From: Mesorhizobium sp. WSM4306
Lineage (GTDB): Bacteria > Pseudomonadota > Alphaproteobacteria > Rhizobiales > Rhizobiaceae
NCBI RefSeq assembly: GCF_007003975.1
Contig: NZ_VFTC01000005.1
Span: forward strand, 1-64,000
Length of the DNA: 64,000 bases
Reading direction: 5' to 3'
The notes under the pieces were generated by a model. It ran no database searches. It saw only the letters and a list, made by a program, of their open reading frames with translations, and had not been told where the DNA came from. Of the stretch, positions 38,810 to 47,094 are shown piece by piece. Both the position numbers and the translations under genes were made by a program. Within the stretch, counting starts at the first letter, position 1. Each line of letters opens with the position of its first letter.

Positions 38810-38843
38810 GGGAATCGTCCCGCCAAATATGGGGAATCGTTCC
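38810..38843. promoter_or_regulatory. Tandem 22-bp direct repeat between the LAL regulator and DUF4242 genes
   Basis: GGGAATCGT occurs at 38810-38818 and 38832-38840, each followed by (C/T)CC and preceded by ATA/ATAT. The period is 22 bp, two helical turns, so both copies face the same side of DNA, as activator sites do. The location in the divergent intergenic region makes it the best candidate operator for the LAL regulator. Binding is inference. Confidence 0.55.
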
Positions 38844-38922
38844 GATGCGCAGGCCGGCACGGCGTGGTCAACGTCCAGCCGCGCTCCGATCGAGCGTGAA
38901 TCAATAGAAAAGGAAGCCTTCC

Positions 38923-39195
38923 ATGCCTCGCTATCTGATTGAACGCACGTTTCCGGACGGCCTCAATATACCGATGACCGACATTGGCGCCACAGCGGTG
39001 GGCGGCGTCGTCATGCGCAATGCCGAAAAGGGCGTCACCTGGATCCAGTCCTTCGTCACGCCCGACAAGAAGCGCAGCTTCTGCATTTACGAAGCGCCCT
39101 CGCCCGAAGCGATCCGCAGCACCGCCCAGAAAAATTCGCTGCCGGTCGACAAGATCACGGAGGTGCGGGTTCTTGACCCTTACTTTTACCTCTGA
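38923..39195 (+). CDS. DUF4242 domain-containing protein
   Basis: A 90-aa small protein of the DUF4242 (nickel-binding-annotated) family. It opens PRYLIERTFPDGL and contains GVTWIQSFVTPDKKRSFCIYEAPSPEAIRSTAQ, both characteristic, folding as a ferredoxin-like alpha/beta dimer. AAAGGAAG precedes the ATG. It is divergent from the LAL regulator, its probable controller. The function of the family is not known. Confidence 0.9.
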   Translation: MPRYLIERTFPDGLNIPMTDIGATAVGGVVMRNAEKGVTWIQSFVTPDKKRSFCIYEAPSPEAIRSTAQKNSLPVDKITEVRVLDPYFYL

Positions 39196-39253
39196 TCCTG
39201 CGTTCGGTCGTTACAATGATGAGCATCAAACTACCCTTCGCGGCCATGGCGAA

Positions 39254-39478
39254 TTGCCTGATGGCTTGCCGGTCGGTGGAACCGAGCCTGTCCTGGGAAA
39301 GACCGGCCGGCCAACCTCTCTGCTCGGCCGTCTATGGCGGTTCGCGACGAAGCTGCCTGCGTATCTGTCTGAAAGGCGGCGCCTGCCCCCGGAAGGCGAC
39401 TATCTGAGGCGCGACATCGGGCTCTCGGAACAGGAAGTTCCGCAGGAGTATTGGCAATATTACTTTTGGGATCGTTGA
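39254..39478 (+). CDS. Small hypothetical protein with DUF1127-like C-terminus (start uncertain, possible frameshift)
   Basis: About 74 aa in this reading, from a TTG. The C-terminal part, RRRLPPEGDYLRRDIGLSEQEVPQEY, has the L.RDIGLS pattern of DUF1127/YjiS-type proteins and looks coding. Upstream, the only good ATG-initiated frame is another one (start 39216, MMSIKLPFAAM), which continues about 60 codons. So the gene either starts from TTG at 39254 or 39266, or has lost a base that joined the two frames. It follows the DUF4242 gene. Confidence 0.45.
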   Translation: MPDGLPVGGTEPVLGKTGRPTSLLGRLWRFATKLPAYLSERRRLPPEGDYLRRDIGLSEQEVPQEYWQYYFWDR

Positions 39479-39651
39479 TTTTGCTCAATTTTTAGCGGCG
39501 CCGGCCAGAAGCTCGGCAACCGGAGCCGCACACCCATCGCATAACCGGGACGGGCAAAACCGTTTCCTCAATCCTCAACCAACGCCGCCGGCGTTTCGGC
39601 AGGCCAGATCGGCCGCCGTCGCCTCAAGCGTCAACAAACGGACGGAAAAAC

Positions 39652-40155
39652 ATGACCATAACTCTTTGGACGACACGCTTCGCCGCCTTGGCCGCCATCT
39701 CGATCGCGACCGGCGCCGCCGCCCAGGCACATGACGCCAATCCGTTGGCCGAAAAGGTGCGCGCCGCCAACAGCCGCTTCGAGAATGTGGCAGCCGCCAC
39801 AGCCGAAGGCTACGCCCCGATCCCTTGCGCCAGCGGCATCACCGGCGGCGCCATGGGCATCCACTATGTCAACGGCGCCTATCTCAAGGACGATGCCGTC
39901 GATGTCGCCAAGCCCGAAGCGGTGATGTACGAGCCGATGGCCGACGGCAGCCTGAAGCTGATTGCGGTCGAATACATCACCTCGAAGGGTCCGGCCTCGC
40001 TCGAAGGCCAGCTGTTCAATTTCAACAGCGCCCCCAACCGCTACGGCCTTGGCCCGTTCTACGAACTGCATGTCTGGGCCTGGAAACAGAACCCGACGGG
40101 CGCCTTCGCCGACATGAACCCGCACGTGTCGTGCGACGCAATGAAGGGAATGTAA
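39652..40155 (+). CDS. Hypothetical periplasmic protein
   Basis: A 167-aa protein with a clear signal peptide (TTRFAALAAISIATGAAAQA). The mature part starts HDANPLAEKVRAAN and has IPCASGITGGAMGIHYVN, EPMADGSLKLIAVEYI, GPFYELHVWAWKQNPTGAFADMNP and a final VSCD. Two cysteines could pair. I do not know the family's function; the pattern recurs in proteobacterial hypothetical proteins. It stands alone and is followed by terminator-like hairpins. Confidence 0.8.
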   Translation: MTITLWTTRFAALAAISIATGAAAQAHDANPLAEKVRAANSRFENVAAATAEGYAPIPCASGITGGAMGIHYVNGAYLKDDAVDVAKPEAVMYEPMADGSLKLIAVEYITSKGPASLEGQLFNFNSAPNRYGLGPFYELHVWAWKQNPTGAFADMNPHVSCDAMKGM

Positions 40156-40176
40156 CCCTCCCCATGTGACACCTCG

Positions 40177-40281
40177 GGCACCGGACACACCCCGGTGCCT
40201 GGCCTTCCCCCTTGGCGGGGGAGGGGCGAGCGCAACGCCGACCCGGCTCCCCAGCTTCCCCGGCGTTCGCTCGCCTTTTCG
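40177..40281 (+). terminator. Hairpin cluster ending the periplasmic-protein transcript
   Basis: Three hairpins in a row: GGCACCGG (40177-40184) with CCGGTGCC (40192-40199); a CCCCC/GGGGG hairpin near 40207-40223; and GGCGAGCGCAACGCCG ending at 40240, pairing with CGGCGTTCGCTCGCC at 40261-40275 and followed by TTTTCGTT. The last has the form of an intrinsic terminator with a 20-nt loop. The remaining 140 bp to the flippase start show no gene. Confidence 0.6.
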
Positions 40282-40425
40282 TTCTGCCACCGGCTTGACG
40301 ATTGACGTACCTTGCACACGCGACTGTTTTGGCCGCTCGACGTACCGCACCTGCCCACCCTTTCTTAAGGTGTTTCGGATACATCGAAAACCTTGGAAAG
40401 AGGCGGAAAACGGAGAGACATCGGG

Positions 40426-41829
40426 GTGCGCTTTTCCGCGGCGACGACGGCCGGGCGGTTCTTGCCGCAGCGCTTGGCGCTGCGCATAGGGCCGCTGCTT
40501 GGCCGCATCGATGCGGTGCTGTTCACTGCCGACGAGCGCGGCGAAGCCGGGCGCATGTCGCTGATCGCCTTTGCCATCCGCATCGTCAGCGCCGTCATCG
40601 CCTTCATCAGCCAGGTGCTCATGGCGCGCTGGATGGGCTCGTTCGAATACGGCATTTTCGTCCTCGTCTGGGTGACGATGGTCATCGTCGGCAACCTTGC
40701 CTGCCTCGGCTTCCACACCTCGGTTATCCGATTCATCCCCGAATACCGCGAACGCAACATGCTGGCCGAGCTGCGCGGCATCGTGGTCGCCAGCCGCCTG
40801 TTCGTGCTGATTGCCTCAACCGCAATCGCCGGACTTGGCGCACTGGGTGTCTGGCTGTGCGCGGACTGGATCGAAAGCTACTATGTGATCCCCTTTATCC
40901 TCGGCCTGTTCTGCCTGCCGATGATTGCCATGGGCGACCTGCTGCAGGGCCAGTCGCGCGCCAATTCCTGGGCGCTGTTTGCGCTGTCGCCGACCTATCT
41001 GGTGCGGCCGGTGCTGATCCTGGCGCTGATGGCGCTGATGCTGGCGCTGGGTTACGCGCCTGACGCCCGCACCGCGATCTTCGCCTCGATCGCCGCCACC
41101 TACGCCACCACGCTCGCCCAACTCATCGGCGTTACCTCGCGCATGGGCAAGAATATCCCGGCCGGGCCGATGAAGGTGCATTTTTCCGAGTGGTTCATCG
41201 TGTCGCTACCGATCTTCCTGGTCGAAAGCTTCTTCTTCCTGCTCACCAACGCCGATGTGCTGATGGTCGGCGCCTATCTCCAGCCCAACGACGTCGCCGT
41301 CTATTTCGCCACCGTCAAGACGCTGGCGCTGGTGCATTTCGTCTATTTCTCCGTCAAGGCCGGCGTTGCCCAGCGCTATGCGCAGTTCACCCATGGCGAG
41401 CCGGAAAAGCTCGCCGCCTTTGCCCGCGAGACGGTGTCGTGGACGTTCTGGCCGTCGCTGTTGATGGCGCTGCTGGTGCTGCTGCTCGGCGAACCCATGC
41501 TGGTGCTGTTCGGTCCCGAATTCACCGCCGGCTATCCGCTGCTGTTCCTGCTGGTGTTCGGCGTCGTGGCGCGCGCTGCGGTCGGCCCTTGCGAAAGCCT
41601 TTTGACGATGAGCGGCAACCAGAACATCTGCGCCGCAGTCTATGCCATGACGCTGGCCTTCAACATCGGCCTCAACATAGTGCTGATCCCGCTCTTCGGC
41701 CTGTGGGGGGCCGCCATCGCCACCAGCCTTGCCATGGTCTTCGAGGCGAGCGCGCTGTCCTTCACCGTCTGGCGCAAGCTTGGTATCGTCATGCTGATCT
41801 TCATGCCCGCAACCAGGGGAGCCGCCTGA
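40426..41829 (+). CDS. Polysaccharide biosynthesis / oligosaccharide flippase family membrane protein
   Basis: A 467-aa protein with about 12-14 hydrophobic segments and features of the Wzx/MATE-like (MOP) flippase family: GRMSLIAFAIRIVSAVIAFISQVLMARWMG at the first helix pair and a later YPLLFLLVFGVVARAAVG. These move lipid-linked glycans across the inner membrane. The start is GTG with GGAGAG eight bases upstream. The stop overlaps the next start (TGATG), so it is coupled to the CelD-like acyltransferase, and the pair may build or decorate a surface polysaccharide. Confidence 0.85.
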   Translation: MRFSAATTAGRFLPQRLALRIGPLLGRIDAVLFTADERGEAGRMSLIAFAIRIVSAVIAFISQVLMARWMGSFEYGIFVLVWVTMVIVGNLACLGFHTSVIRFIPEYRERNMLAELRGIVVASRLFVLIASTAIAGLGALGVWLCADWIESYYVIPFILGLFCLPMIAMGDLLQGQSRANSWALFALSPTYLVRPVLILALMALMLALGYAPDARTAIFASIAATYATTLAQLIGVTSRMGKNIPAGPMKVHFSEWFIVSLPIFLVESFFFLLTNADVLMVGAYLQPNDVAVYFATVKTLALVHFVYFSVKAGVAQRYAQFTHGEPEKLAAFARETVSWTFWPSLLMALLVLLLGEPMLVLFGPEFTAGYPLLFLLVFGVVARAAVGPCESLLTMSGNQNICAAVYAMTLAFNIGLNIVLIPLFGLWGAAIATSLAMVFEASALSFTVWRKLGIVMLIFMPATRGAA

Positions 41830-43109
41830 TGGCCGCCACCCCGTTGATCGAGGAAACCAGTGGCGGTCCGGCCGGCGCCATGGTGTCGGGCCTTGCCGGC
41901 CTGGCGCGCGACGCCGATCCGGCGCATCTCGAGATCCTCGCCAACAACCGGCCGCAGCGCAAGCTCGCGATCTATCCGGCCTCGGCCGGCTTCGAGCTGG
42001 TCGAGGAACTCGACTATCTGTGCACCCGCACGATCGAGCCCAACGTCTTCTTCAATCCACGCTTCCTGGCGCCGGCCATGCCCCGGCTGGAGGATCGCGA
42101 GGTCAAGCTGGCGGTGATCCGCGACGGTGACGAATATCGCAACCGCCTGCGCCTGCTGGTGCCGTTCTCGGTCGAGCGGCCGGCCGTGCCGCTCGGCGTT
42201 CCGGTGATGCGTACATGGTCGAGCCCGTTCGGCCCGATCGGCACGCCGCTGGTCGACCACGACGACCCCATCGGCGTCGTCGAGGATTTCTTCGGCATGC
42301 TGTCGCGGCCGCACCTGAAGCTGCCGAAGGTCTTCGTGCTGCCCGACATGCGGCTCGACGGCTCGTTGGCCAGCGTGCTTGCCACCGTTGCCGAGACGCG
42401 CGGCCTGACAATGGTCACCACCGGCAAGGCGGACCGGCCGGTGCTCGAAAGTACGCTCGACGGCGAGGCCTATCTGAAGACATCGCTGCGCGCGCATCAC
42501 CATCGCGAATTCCGCCGCCTGAAGCGGCGCCTGGGCGATCTGGGCAAACTGGAACACATCGTGGCGCGCGGCCCGGACGAAATCCGCCATGCCATCGAAA
42601 GTTTTCTGACGCTGGAAGCCGCCGGCTGGAAGGGCCGCGAGCGCACCGCCATGGCCATCGATCGTTATCGCGCCGCCTTCGCCCGCGAGGCCGTGCACCG
42701 GCTGGCCGAACACGATATGTGCCGCATCCATTCGCTGACGCTGGACGGCCGCACCATCGCTTGCCTGGTCGTCTTCGTCGAGGCCGGCGTCGCCTACACC
42801 TGGAAGACCGCCTATGACGAGACGCTGGCGACCTATTCGCCGGGCACGCTGTTGATGATCGAGGTGACCAAGCAGCATCTCGACGACCCCAACGTCATGA
42901 TGACCGATTCCTGCGCCGTGCCCGACCATCCGGTGATGAGCCGGCTGTGGAGCGAGCGCAAGCCGATGGGCTCGCTGGTGATCGGGCTGACGCCGGATGC
43001 CGACCGCCTCGCCCGCCAGGCCGCCTCGCAGCTGCACCTCTACCGCGAAACCCGCAACATGGCCCGCCTGCTGCGCAACCGCATGAAGAGTTTGTTGGGG
43101 CGGCGCTGA
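41829..43109 (+). CDS. GNAT family N-acetyltransferase, CelD/BcsL-like (Acetyltransf_6)
   Basis: A 426-aa protein of the FemAB-like double-GNAT group annotated as CelD/BcsL, cellulose-biosynthesis acetyltransferases. It has the N-terminal FFNPRFLAPAMP, then SPFGPIGTPLVDHD, and the C-terminal GNAT core FLTLEAAGWKGRERTAM, RIHSLTLDGRTIACLVVFVEAGVAYTWKTAYDETLATYSPGTLLMIEVT and ending VMSRLWSERKPMG, each typical. It overlaps the flippase stop by one base. The probable role is acylation of a polysaccharide or its lipid-linked repeat unit. Confidence 0.85.
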   Translation: MAATPLIEETSGGPAGAMVSGLAGLARDADPAHLEILANNRPQRKLAIYPASAGFELVEELDYLCTRTIEPNVFFNPRFLAPAMPRLEDREVKLAVIRDGDEYRNRLRLLVPFSVERPAVPLGVPVMRTWSSPFGPIGTPLVDHDDPIGVVEDFFGMLSRPHLKLPKVFVLPDMRLDGSLASVLATVAETRGLTMVTTGKADRPVLESTLDGEAYLKTSLRAHHHREFRRLKRRLGDLGKLEHIVARGPDEIRHAIESFLTLEAAGWKGRERTAMAIDRYRAAFAREAVHRLAEHDMCRIHSLTLDGRTIACLVVFVEAGVAYTWKTAYDETLATYSPGTLLMIEVTKQHLDDPNVMMTDSCAVPDHPVMSRLWSERKPMGSLVIGLTPDADRLARQAASQLHLYRETRNMARLLRNRMKSLLGRR

Positions 43110-43216
43110 GCCGTGTACCCCGCGGGAGCCTTGAGAAAAGCCACTGGATCAACGGCAAAACCCAAGCTATGGGTCGCGGCGGCAATTTCGGCCGGCCTTC
43201 ACGACAAGCCATCCTG

Positions 43217-44374
43217 ATGATCAGAACCTTTTTGCGTCACGCCAGTACCCGTGCGGCCTTGCTGCTGCTTGCGCTGCTGCCTGTCCGGGCCTGGGCCGAT
43301 AGCTGTCCCGAGGATTGCAGCGAGCCCGCGCCGCCCGTCAGCATCTATCGCCACACCGGTGCCGGCCACCTCAGCCCGGCCACGCTGGGTGCACTGCCGC
43401 GAGTCTATGTGCCGAACCGCTCCTCCAATAGCGTCACGGTGATCGACACCATGACGCTGAAGGAAGTCGACAGGTTCTCCGTCGGCAGCAAACCGCAGCA
43501 CGTCGTGCCGTCCTGGGACCTGAAGACGCTCTGGGTCGCCAACAACGGCACCGGCAAGAATGGCAGCCTGACGCCGATTGACCCGATGACCGGCAAGCCC
43601 GGCCCGCAGATCGCCGTGGATGATCCCTACAATTTGTATTTCATGCCCGATGGCAGCGCGGCCATCGTCGTGGACGAAGCCCTGGAGCGGCTCGATTTCC
43701 GCGATCCCCACACCATGGCGCTGAAATCGAGCCTGCCCACACCCACTTGCGCCGGCATCAACCACGCCGATTTCTCGGTCGACGGCTCCTACGCGATCTT
43801 CACCTGCGAATACGGCAATGGCGGACTGGCCAAGATCGACCTGAAGAACCAGAAGGTGCTTGGCCATCTCGACTTCTCGAAAATGGGCATGCCGCAGGAC
43901 ATCCGCCTCTCGCCCGACGGCAAGGTCTTCTACATCGCCGACATGATGAATGACGGTGTCTTCCTGGTCGATGGCGACGGTTTCAAGGAAATCGGCTTTA
44001 TCCCGACCGGCATCGGCGCCCATGGCTTCGTCGTCAGCCGCGACGGCAAGCGGCTCTATGTCTCGAATCGCGGCTCGCACAAGATGGAGCAGGGCACGGC
44101 AAAGGGGCCGGGCAACGTGACGGTGATCGACTTCGCCACCCGCGCGGTCGTCGCGCAATGGCCGATCCCCGGCGGCGGCAGTCCCGACATGGGCAATGTC
44201 AGCGCCGACGGCAAACAACTATGGCTGTCCGGCCGCTTCGACAGTGCCGCCTACATGATCGACACGACATCAGGCGCGGTCACCAAATTCCGCGTCGGCG
44301 CCGAGCCGCACGGCCTGACGGTCTGGCCGCAGCCGGGACGGTATTCGCAGGGCCATACCGGGAATATGCGATAA
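43217..44374 (+). CDS. YVTN family beta-propeller protein, periplasmic
   Basis: A 385-aa protein with a signal peptide (RAALLLLALLPVRAWA). The mature part starts DSCPEDCSEP and is a seven-bladed-type propeller of YVTN/NHL-like repeats: RVYVPNRSSNSVTVIDTMTL, KTLWVANNGTGKNGSLTPID, FYIADMMNDGVFLVDGD, RLYVSNRGSHKM and LWLSGRFDSAAYMIDT. No c-type haem motif is present (CPEDC is not CxxCH). It follows the acyltransferase by about 100 bp, so co-transcription is possible. The role is unknown; binding or scaffolding is likely. Confidence 0.85.
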   Translation: MIRTFLRHASTRAALLLLALLPVRAWADSCPEDCSEPAPPVSIYRHTGAGHLSPATLGALPRVYVPNRSSNSVTVIDTMTLKEVDRFSVGSKPQHVVPSWDLKTLWVANNGTGKNGSLTPIDPMTGKPGPQIAVDDPYNLYFMPDGSAAIVVDEALERLDFRDPHTMALKSSLPTPTCAGINHADFSVDGSYAIFTCEYGNGGLAKIDLKNQKVLGHLDFSKMGMPQDIRLSPDGKVFYIADMMNDGVFLVDGDGFKEIGFIPTGIGAHGFVVSRDGKRLYVSNRGSHKMEQGTAKGPGNVTVIDFATRAVVAQWPIPGGGSPDMGNVSADGKQLWLSGRFDSAAYMIDTTSGAVTKFRVGAEPHGLTVWPQPGRYSQGHTGNMR

Positions 44375-44474
44375 GGGTGCGTCTACGGGAAAAATAATGC
44401 TCTTAGCCAGACCAGAAACACATGAAATCGAGCACCTACAAAAAGTGGAACAAGTAGGATAGCAACCGCGACGA

Positions 44475-46298
44475 TCACTCCGGCACGCCGGAGATGCCCA
44501 GCGCCTCGACGTAACGCTCGGCGAACACCTTGTCCCGCCATGGGTTGATCTGTCTCTGCAGGGTGAGCGTGTAGGTCGGGAACGCCTCCATCAGCCGCCG
44601 CGCCGCCGCCTGCGCCTCGTCCAGCCGGTTGAGTTTGACCAGCGCCATGATCACCACCCGGTGTGAGGTGCCGTAGTTCGGCATCTCCTGCAGCGCGCGT
44701 GCTCCCCATGCCAGCGCTTCCTCATAGCGCTCGAGCATCAGGTAGCTCATCCCGATGCCGGAGAGCGCGATGCCCTTCTCTGGGTCGACCGGGCTCAGCC
44801 GCATTGCCCTGTGAAAGTGCTCGATCGCGACGAGCGGGCGGCTGGAATGTGCGTTCACCCAGCCGCTGCTCGTATGGCCCTGCGCCGAATTGGGGTTGAG
44901 CAGCAGGGATCGTTCTATCGTGCCCAGGGCCATCTCGTAGTCCCTCGCGCTGTAGGCGAGCACCTGCGCGGCGAAGCGTAGGCTCGTGGGGTCGTCGCGC
45001 GCTTCCGCCAGCACCTCGCGCGCCATGCGCACTGCGACCCGGACATCGTCGGGCTCATGCCAGCACTGGCTCACGGATACGCTGCGGATATAGGCGCCAA
45101 GCCCCTTTGCCAGGTTGAAGCCGGGGTCGATGCTGAGCGCCTCGTTGGTGAGCCGGCGCACGTCGGCAAAGCCTTCGCGCGTCATGCTGTAGAAGCGCGG
45201 CAGCGCGCGAAGATAGAGGTCGTAGGCGCTGATGTAGTCAGTAGGCTTCATGCGCGCCTGCTTGATCTGCTCCAGCCGGATGCTCGGCTCGACAGCGCCG
45301 ACGACGCTCTCGGTCACCTTGTCCTGCAGGTCGAAGATGTCGCTCACGTCGCCCTCGAAGCGGTCGGCCCAGACATGGTGTCCGCTGATCGCATCCACCA
45401 GCTGCCCACTGATGCGCACCCGCGATCCTGCTCTGCGGATGCTGCCTTCGAGCACGTAGCGGACGCCCAGCTCGCGCCCAACCTGGCGCAGGTCCACCGC
45501 CCGGCCCTTGTAGGTGAAGGACGAGTTGCGGGCGATCACGAAGAAGGAGTTCACACGGCTCAATCCCGTGATGATGTCCTCTACCAGCCCATCGGCAAAG
45601 TATTCCTGGTCGGGGTCTCCGCTCATGTTGGTGAAAGGCAGAACAGCGATCGAGGGTTTCTCGGGCAGGGGAGGCGGCGCAGCCACCGAGGCGCTGGCGT
45701 CGGTCTCGACGCGATAGGCGCGCACAGGCCGCTCGATGTTCTTGAGGCGCAGTTCGCCGAGCGGTGTGAAGCCGAAGTCGAGCTTGCCCTGAAGGTGGTC
45801 GTAGGCCGTGCCCGAGACGATCACGGTGCCGGGATCGGCGATGCTTTCGAGTCGGGCGGCGATGTTGACCCCGTCGCCGTAAAGGTCGCCGTCCTCCTCG
45901 CAAACCACGTCGCCGAGATTGACGCCGATGCGGAAGCGAATCCGCTCGTCGTTGGGCGTCTCCGCCTCATGTTCTGCCAGAGCCTGCTGGATCGCCATCG
46001 CCGAGGTCACCGCGTTAACGACACTCGCGAACTCGCACAGCATGCCATCGCCGGTGAGCTTGACGATCCGACCATGGTGCCCGGAGACCAGCGGTTCGAG
46101 GAGGTCCTTGCGGTAGATTTTCAATCGCTCGAGCGTGCCGCGCTCGTCGCGCTCTGTCAGGCGCGAATAGCCGACCACGTCGCAAGCCATGATCGCTGCG
46201 AGGTGACGCTGCGTGGTCATCGCACCGCTCGGCAAAGCGCCTGCACGCGGGCCGCCCCGCGTCCATGTCCGGCCGACTTCCAGACGCCTCACGTGCAT
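44475..46298 (-). CDS. Class III adenylate/guanylate cyclase domain protein with TolB-like and TPR regions
   Basis: About 607 aa. The N-terminal cyclase catalytic domain has HLAAIMACDVVGYSRL, LTGDGMLCEF and IGVNLGDVVCEEDGDLYGDGVN, with the metal-binding Asp residues and transition-state region. After a Pro-rich linker comes PSIAVLPFTNMSGDPDQEYFADGL, the FlgO/TolB-like fold of many rhizobial cyclases, then tetratricopeptide repeats in the last 250 residues. No membrane segment is seen, so a soluble cAMP-producing enzyme is expected. The start chosen has GGGAGAG at good spacing; a later ATG 26 codons on (MTTQRHLAA) is equally possible. Confidence 0.87.
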   Translation of the reverse strand: MHVRRLEVGRTWTRGGPRAGALPSGAMTTQRHLAAIMACDVVGYSRLTERDERGTLERLKIYRKDLLEPLVSGHHGRIVKLTGDGMLCEFASVVNAVTSAMAIQQALAEHEAETPNDERIRFRIGVNLGDVVCEEDGDLYGDGVNIAARLESIADPGTVIVSGTAYDHLQGKLDFGFTPLGELRLKNIERPVRAYRVETDASASVAAPPPLPEKPSIAVLPFTNMSGDPDQEYFADGLVEDIITGLSRVNSFFVIARNSSFTYKGRAVDLRQVGRELGVRYVLEGSIRRAGSRVRISGQLVDAISGHHVWADRFEGDVSDIFDLQDKVTESVVGAVEPSIRLEQIKQARMKPTDYISAYDLYLRALPRFYSMTREGFADVRRLTNEALSIDPGFNLAKGLGAYIRSVSVSQCWHEPDDVRVAVRMAREVLAEARDDPTSLRFAAQVLAYSARDYEMALGTIERSLLLNPNSAQGHTSSGWVNAHSSRPLVAIEHFHRAMRLSPVDPEKGIALSGIGMSYLMLERYEEALAWGARALQEMPNYGTSHRVVIMALVKLNRLDEAQAAARRLMEAFPTYTLTLQRQINPWRDKVFAERYVEALGISGVPE

Positions 46299-46734
46299 GG
46301 TATCCATCTCTCCCAGTCTCCGCCGGTCGCCGATACAGAACGGAGAACGCAGCTTGACGTTGCCTTCACGAGATTTCGCTATGCGCTTGCCAGGCGTGGA
46401 GCGTTCCAGTCGAGGCGCTAACAGCCAACCGACGACACGCTCACGCAGCCTCTGGGGACGCTGACACGCCACTCCCAGAAGGCTGGAGATATTTCCTGTT
46501 TTTTGTAACCGGCTGACGTCACCGTGGCGGTGCTTTTGTATCGGACATCACACCAGACGTTCGCGCTTAGAGGCGATGAGGTCGGCGAGTGGGGTGAGCG
46601 GGATTGGTCAATCTGATGACTGATGCCTTCGCCTTGTCGGCCAAGGTACAGGCTGGACGCGACCCCTCATAGAGGGTGCCAACGAGGCATTCCAAGGTGG
46701 ATTTCGGGTGGATCAAAATCCACCAGGAGAGATT
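46299..46734. other. Intergenic region between the cyclase gene and tRNA-Leu
   Basis: No supported gene. Near the tRNA it carries a hairpin, GGTGGATTT (46696-46704) with AAATCCACC (46716-46724), which on the minus strand lies about 10 nt past the tRNA 3' end and may aid termination. Reading frames crossing the tRNA (starting LVRFRLGAP) are translations of tRNA sequence. The rest is unremarkable and somewhat less GC-rich. Confidence 0.5.
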
Positions 46735-46819
46735 TGGTGCCCCTAGCCGGAATCGAACCAGCACTCCTTGCGGAACTCGATTTTGAGTCGAGCGCGTCTA
46801 CCAATTCCGCCATAGGGGC
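46735..46819 (-). tRNA. tRNA-Leu (anticodon CAA)
   Basis: An 85-nt tRNA on the minus strand. The acceptor stem GCCCCTA pairs with TAGGGGC, followed by ACCA with encoded CCA. The anticodon loop is CTCAAAA with anticodon CAA (reading UUG) on stem CTCGA/TCGAG. A long variable arm of class II type is present, as is the T-arm GGTTCGATTCC. All arms are intact, so it should be functional. Confidence 0.97.
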
Positions 46820-47094
46820 TCAGGCCAATGGCCTGGATGGCGCGGACTATACGGTTGGAGGCCTGTTCGTCAACTGGCCAAATGCGCCGCCCTGCCCTGC
46901 TTGCGGCAAAAGCCCGCCTTTCGGTTTCGTGTAGCTCCTGCCATTGTGCGGCGCAGAAAATCTTTCTAGACAGGCCGCGAGTGAAAGCGCGCCCCGGCCT
47001 GAGAGATCGACGTGGCGCGCTTCGATCATTGTTTGTGCATGCCCGTTGTCCCGAAGCCGCTGCGCAGTTTGGGCGACCTGCATCAGGAGAGCCG

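Noticed and set aside
44383..44709. Minus-strand frame ending in a hydrophobic stretch (ILLVPLFVGARFHVFLVW) beyond the cyclase stop
   Set aside because: The hydrophobic tail comes from a short AT-rich intergenic piece, and the rest overlaps the cyclase gene in the wrong phase. There is no start near the tail, so a separate membrane peptide is not supported.
36095..46298. Possible genomic island anchored at tRNA-Leu
   Set aside because: I looked for an integrase, for att-like repeats of the tRNA 3' end, and for plasmid or transfer genes. None is visible. The accessory flavour of the genes is not enough for an island call.
46567..46764. Small frame starting LVRFRLGAP at the tRNA-Leu gene
   Set aside because: This peptide is simply the translation of the 3' part of the tRNA and its flank, a known annotation artefact.
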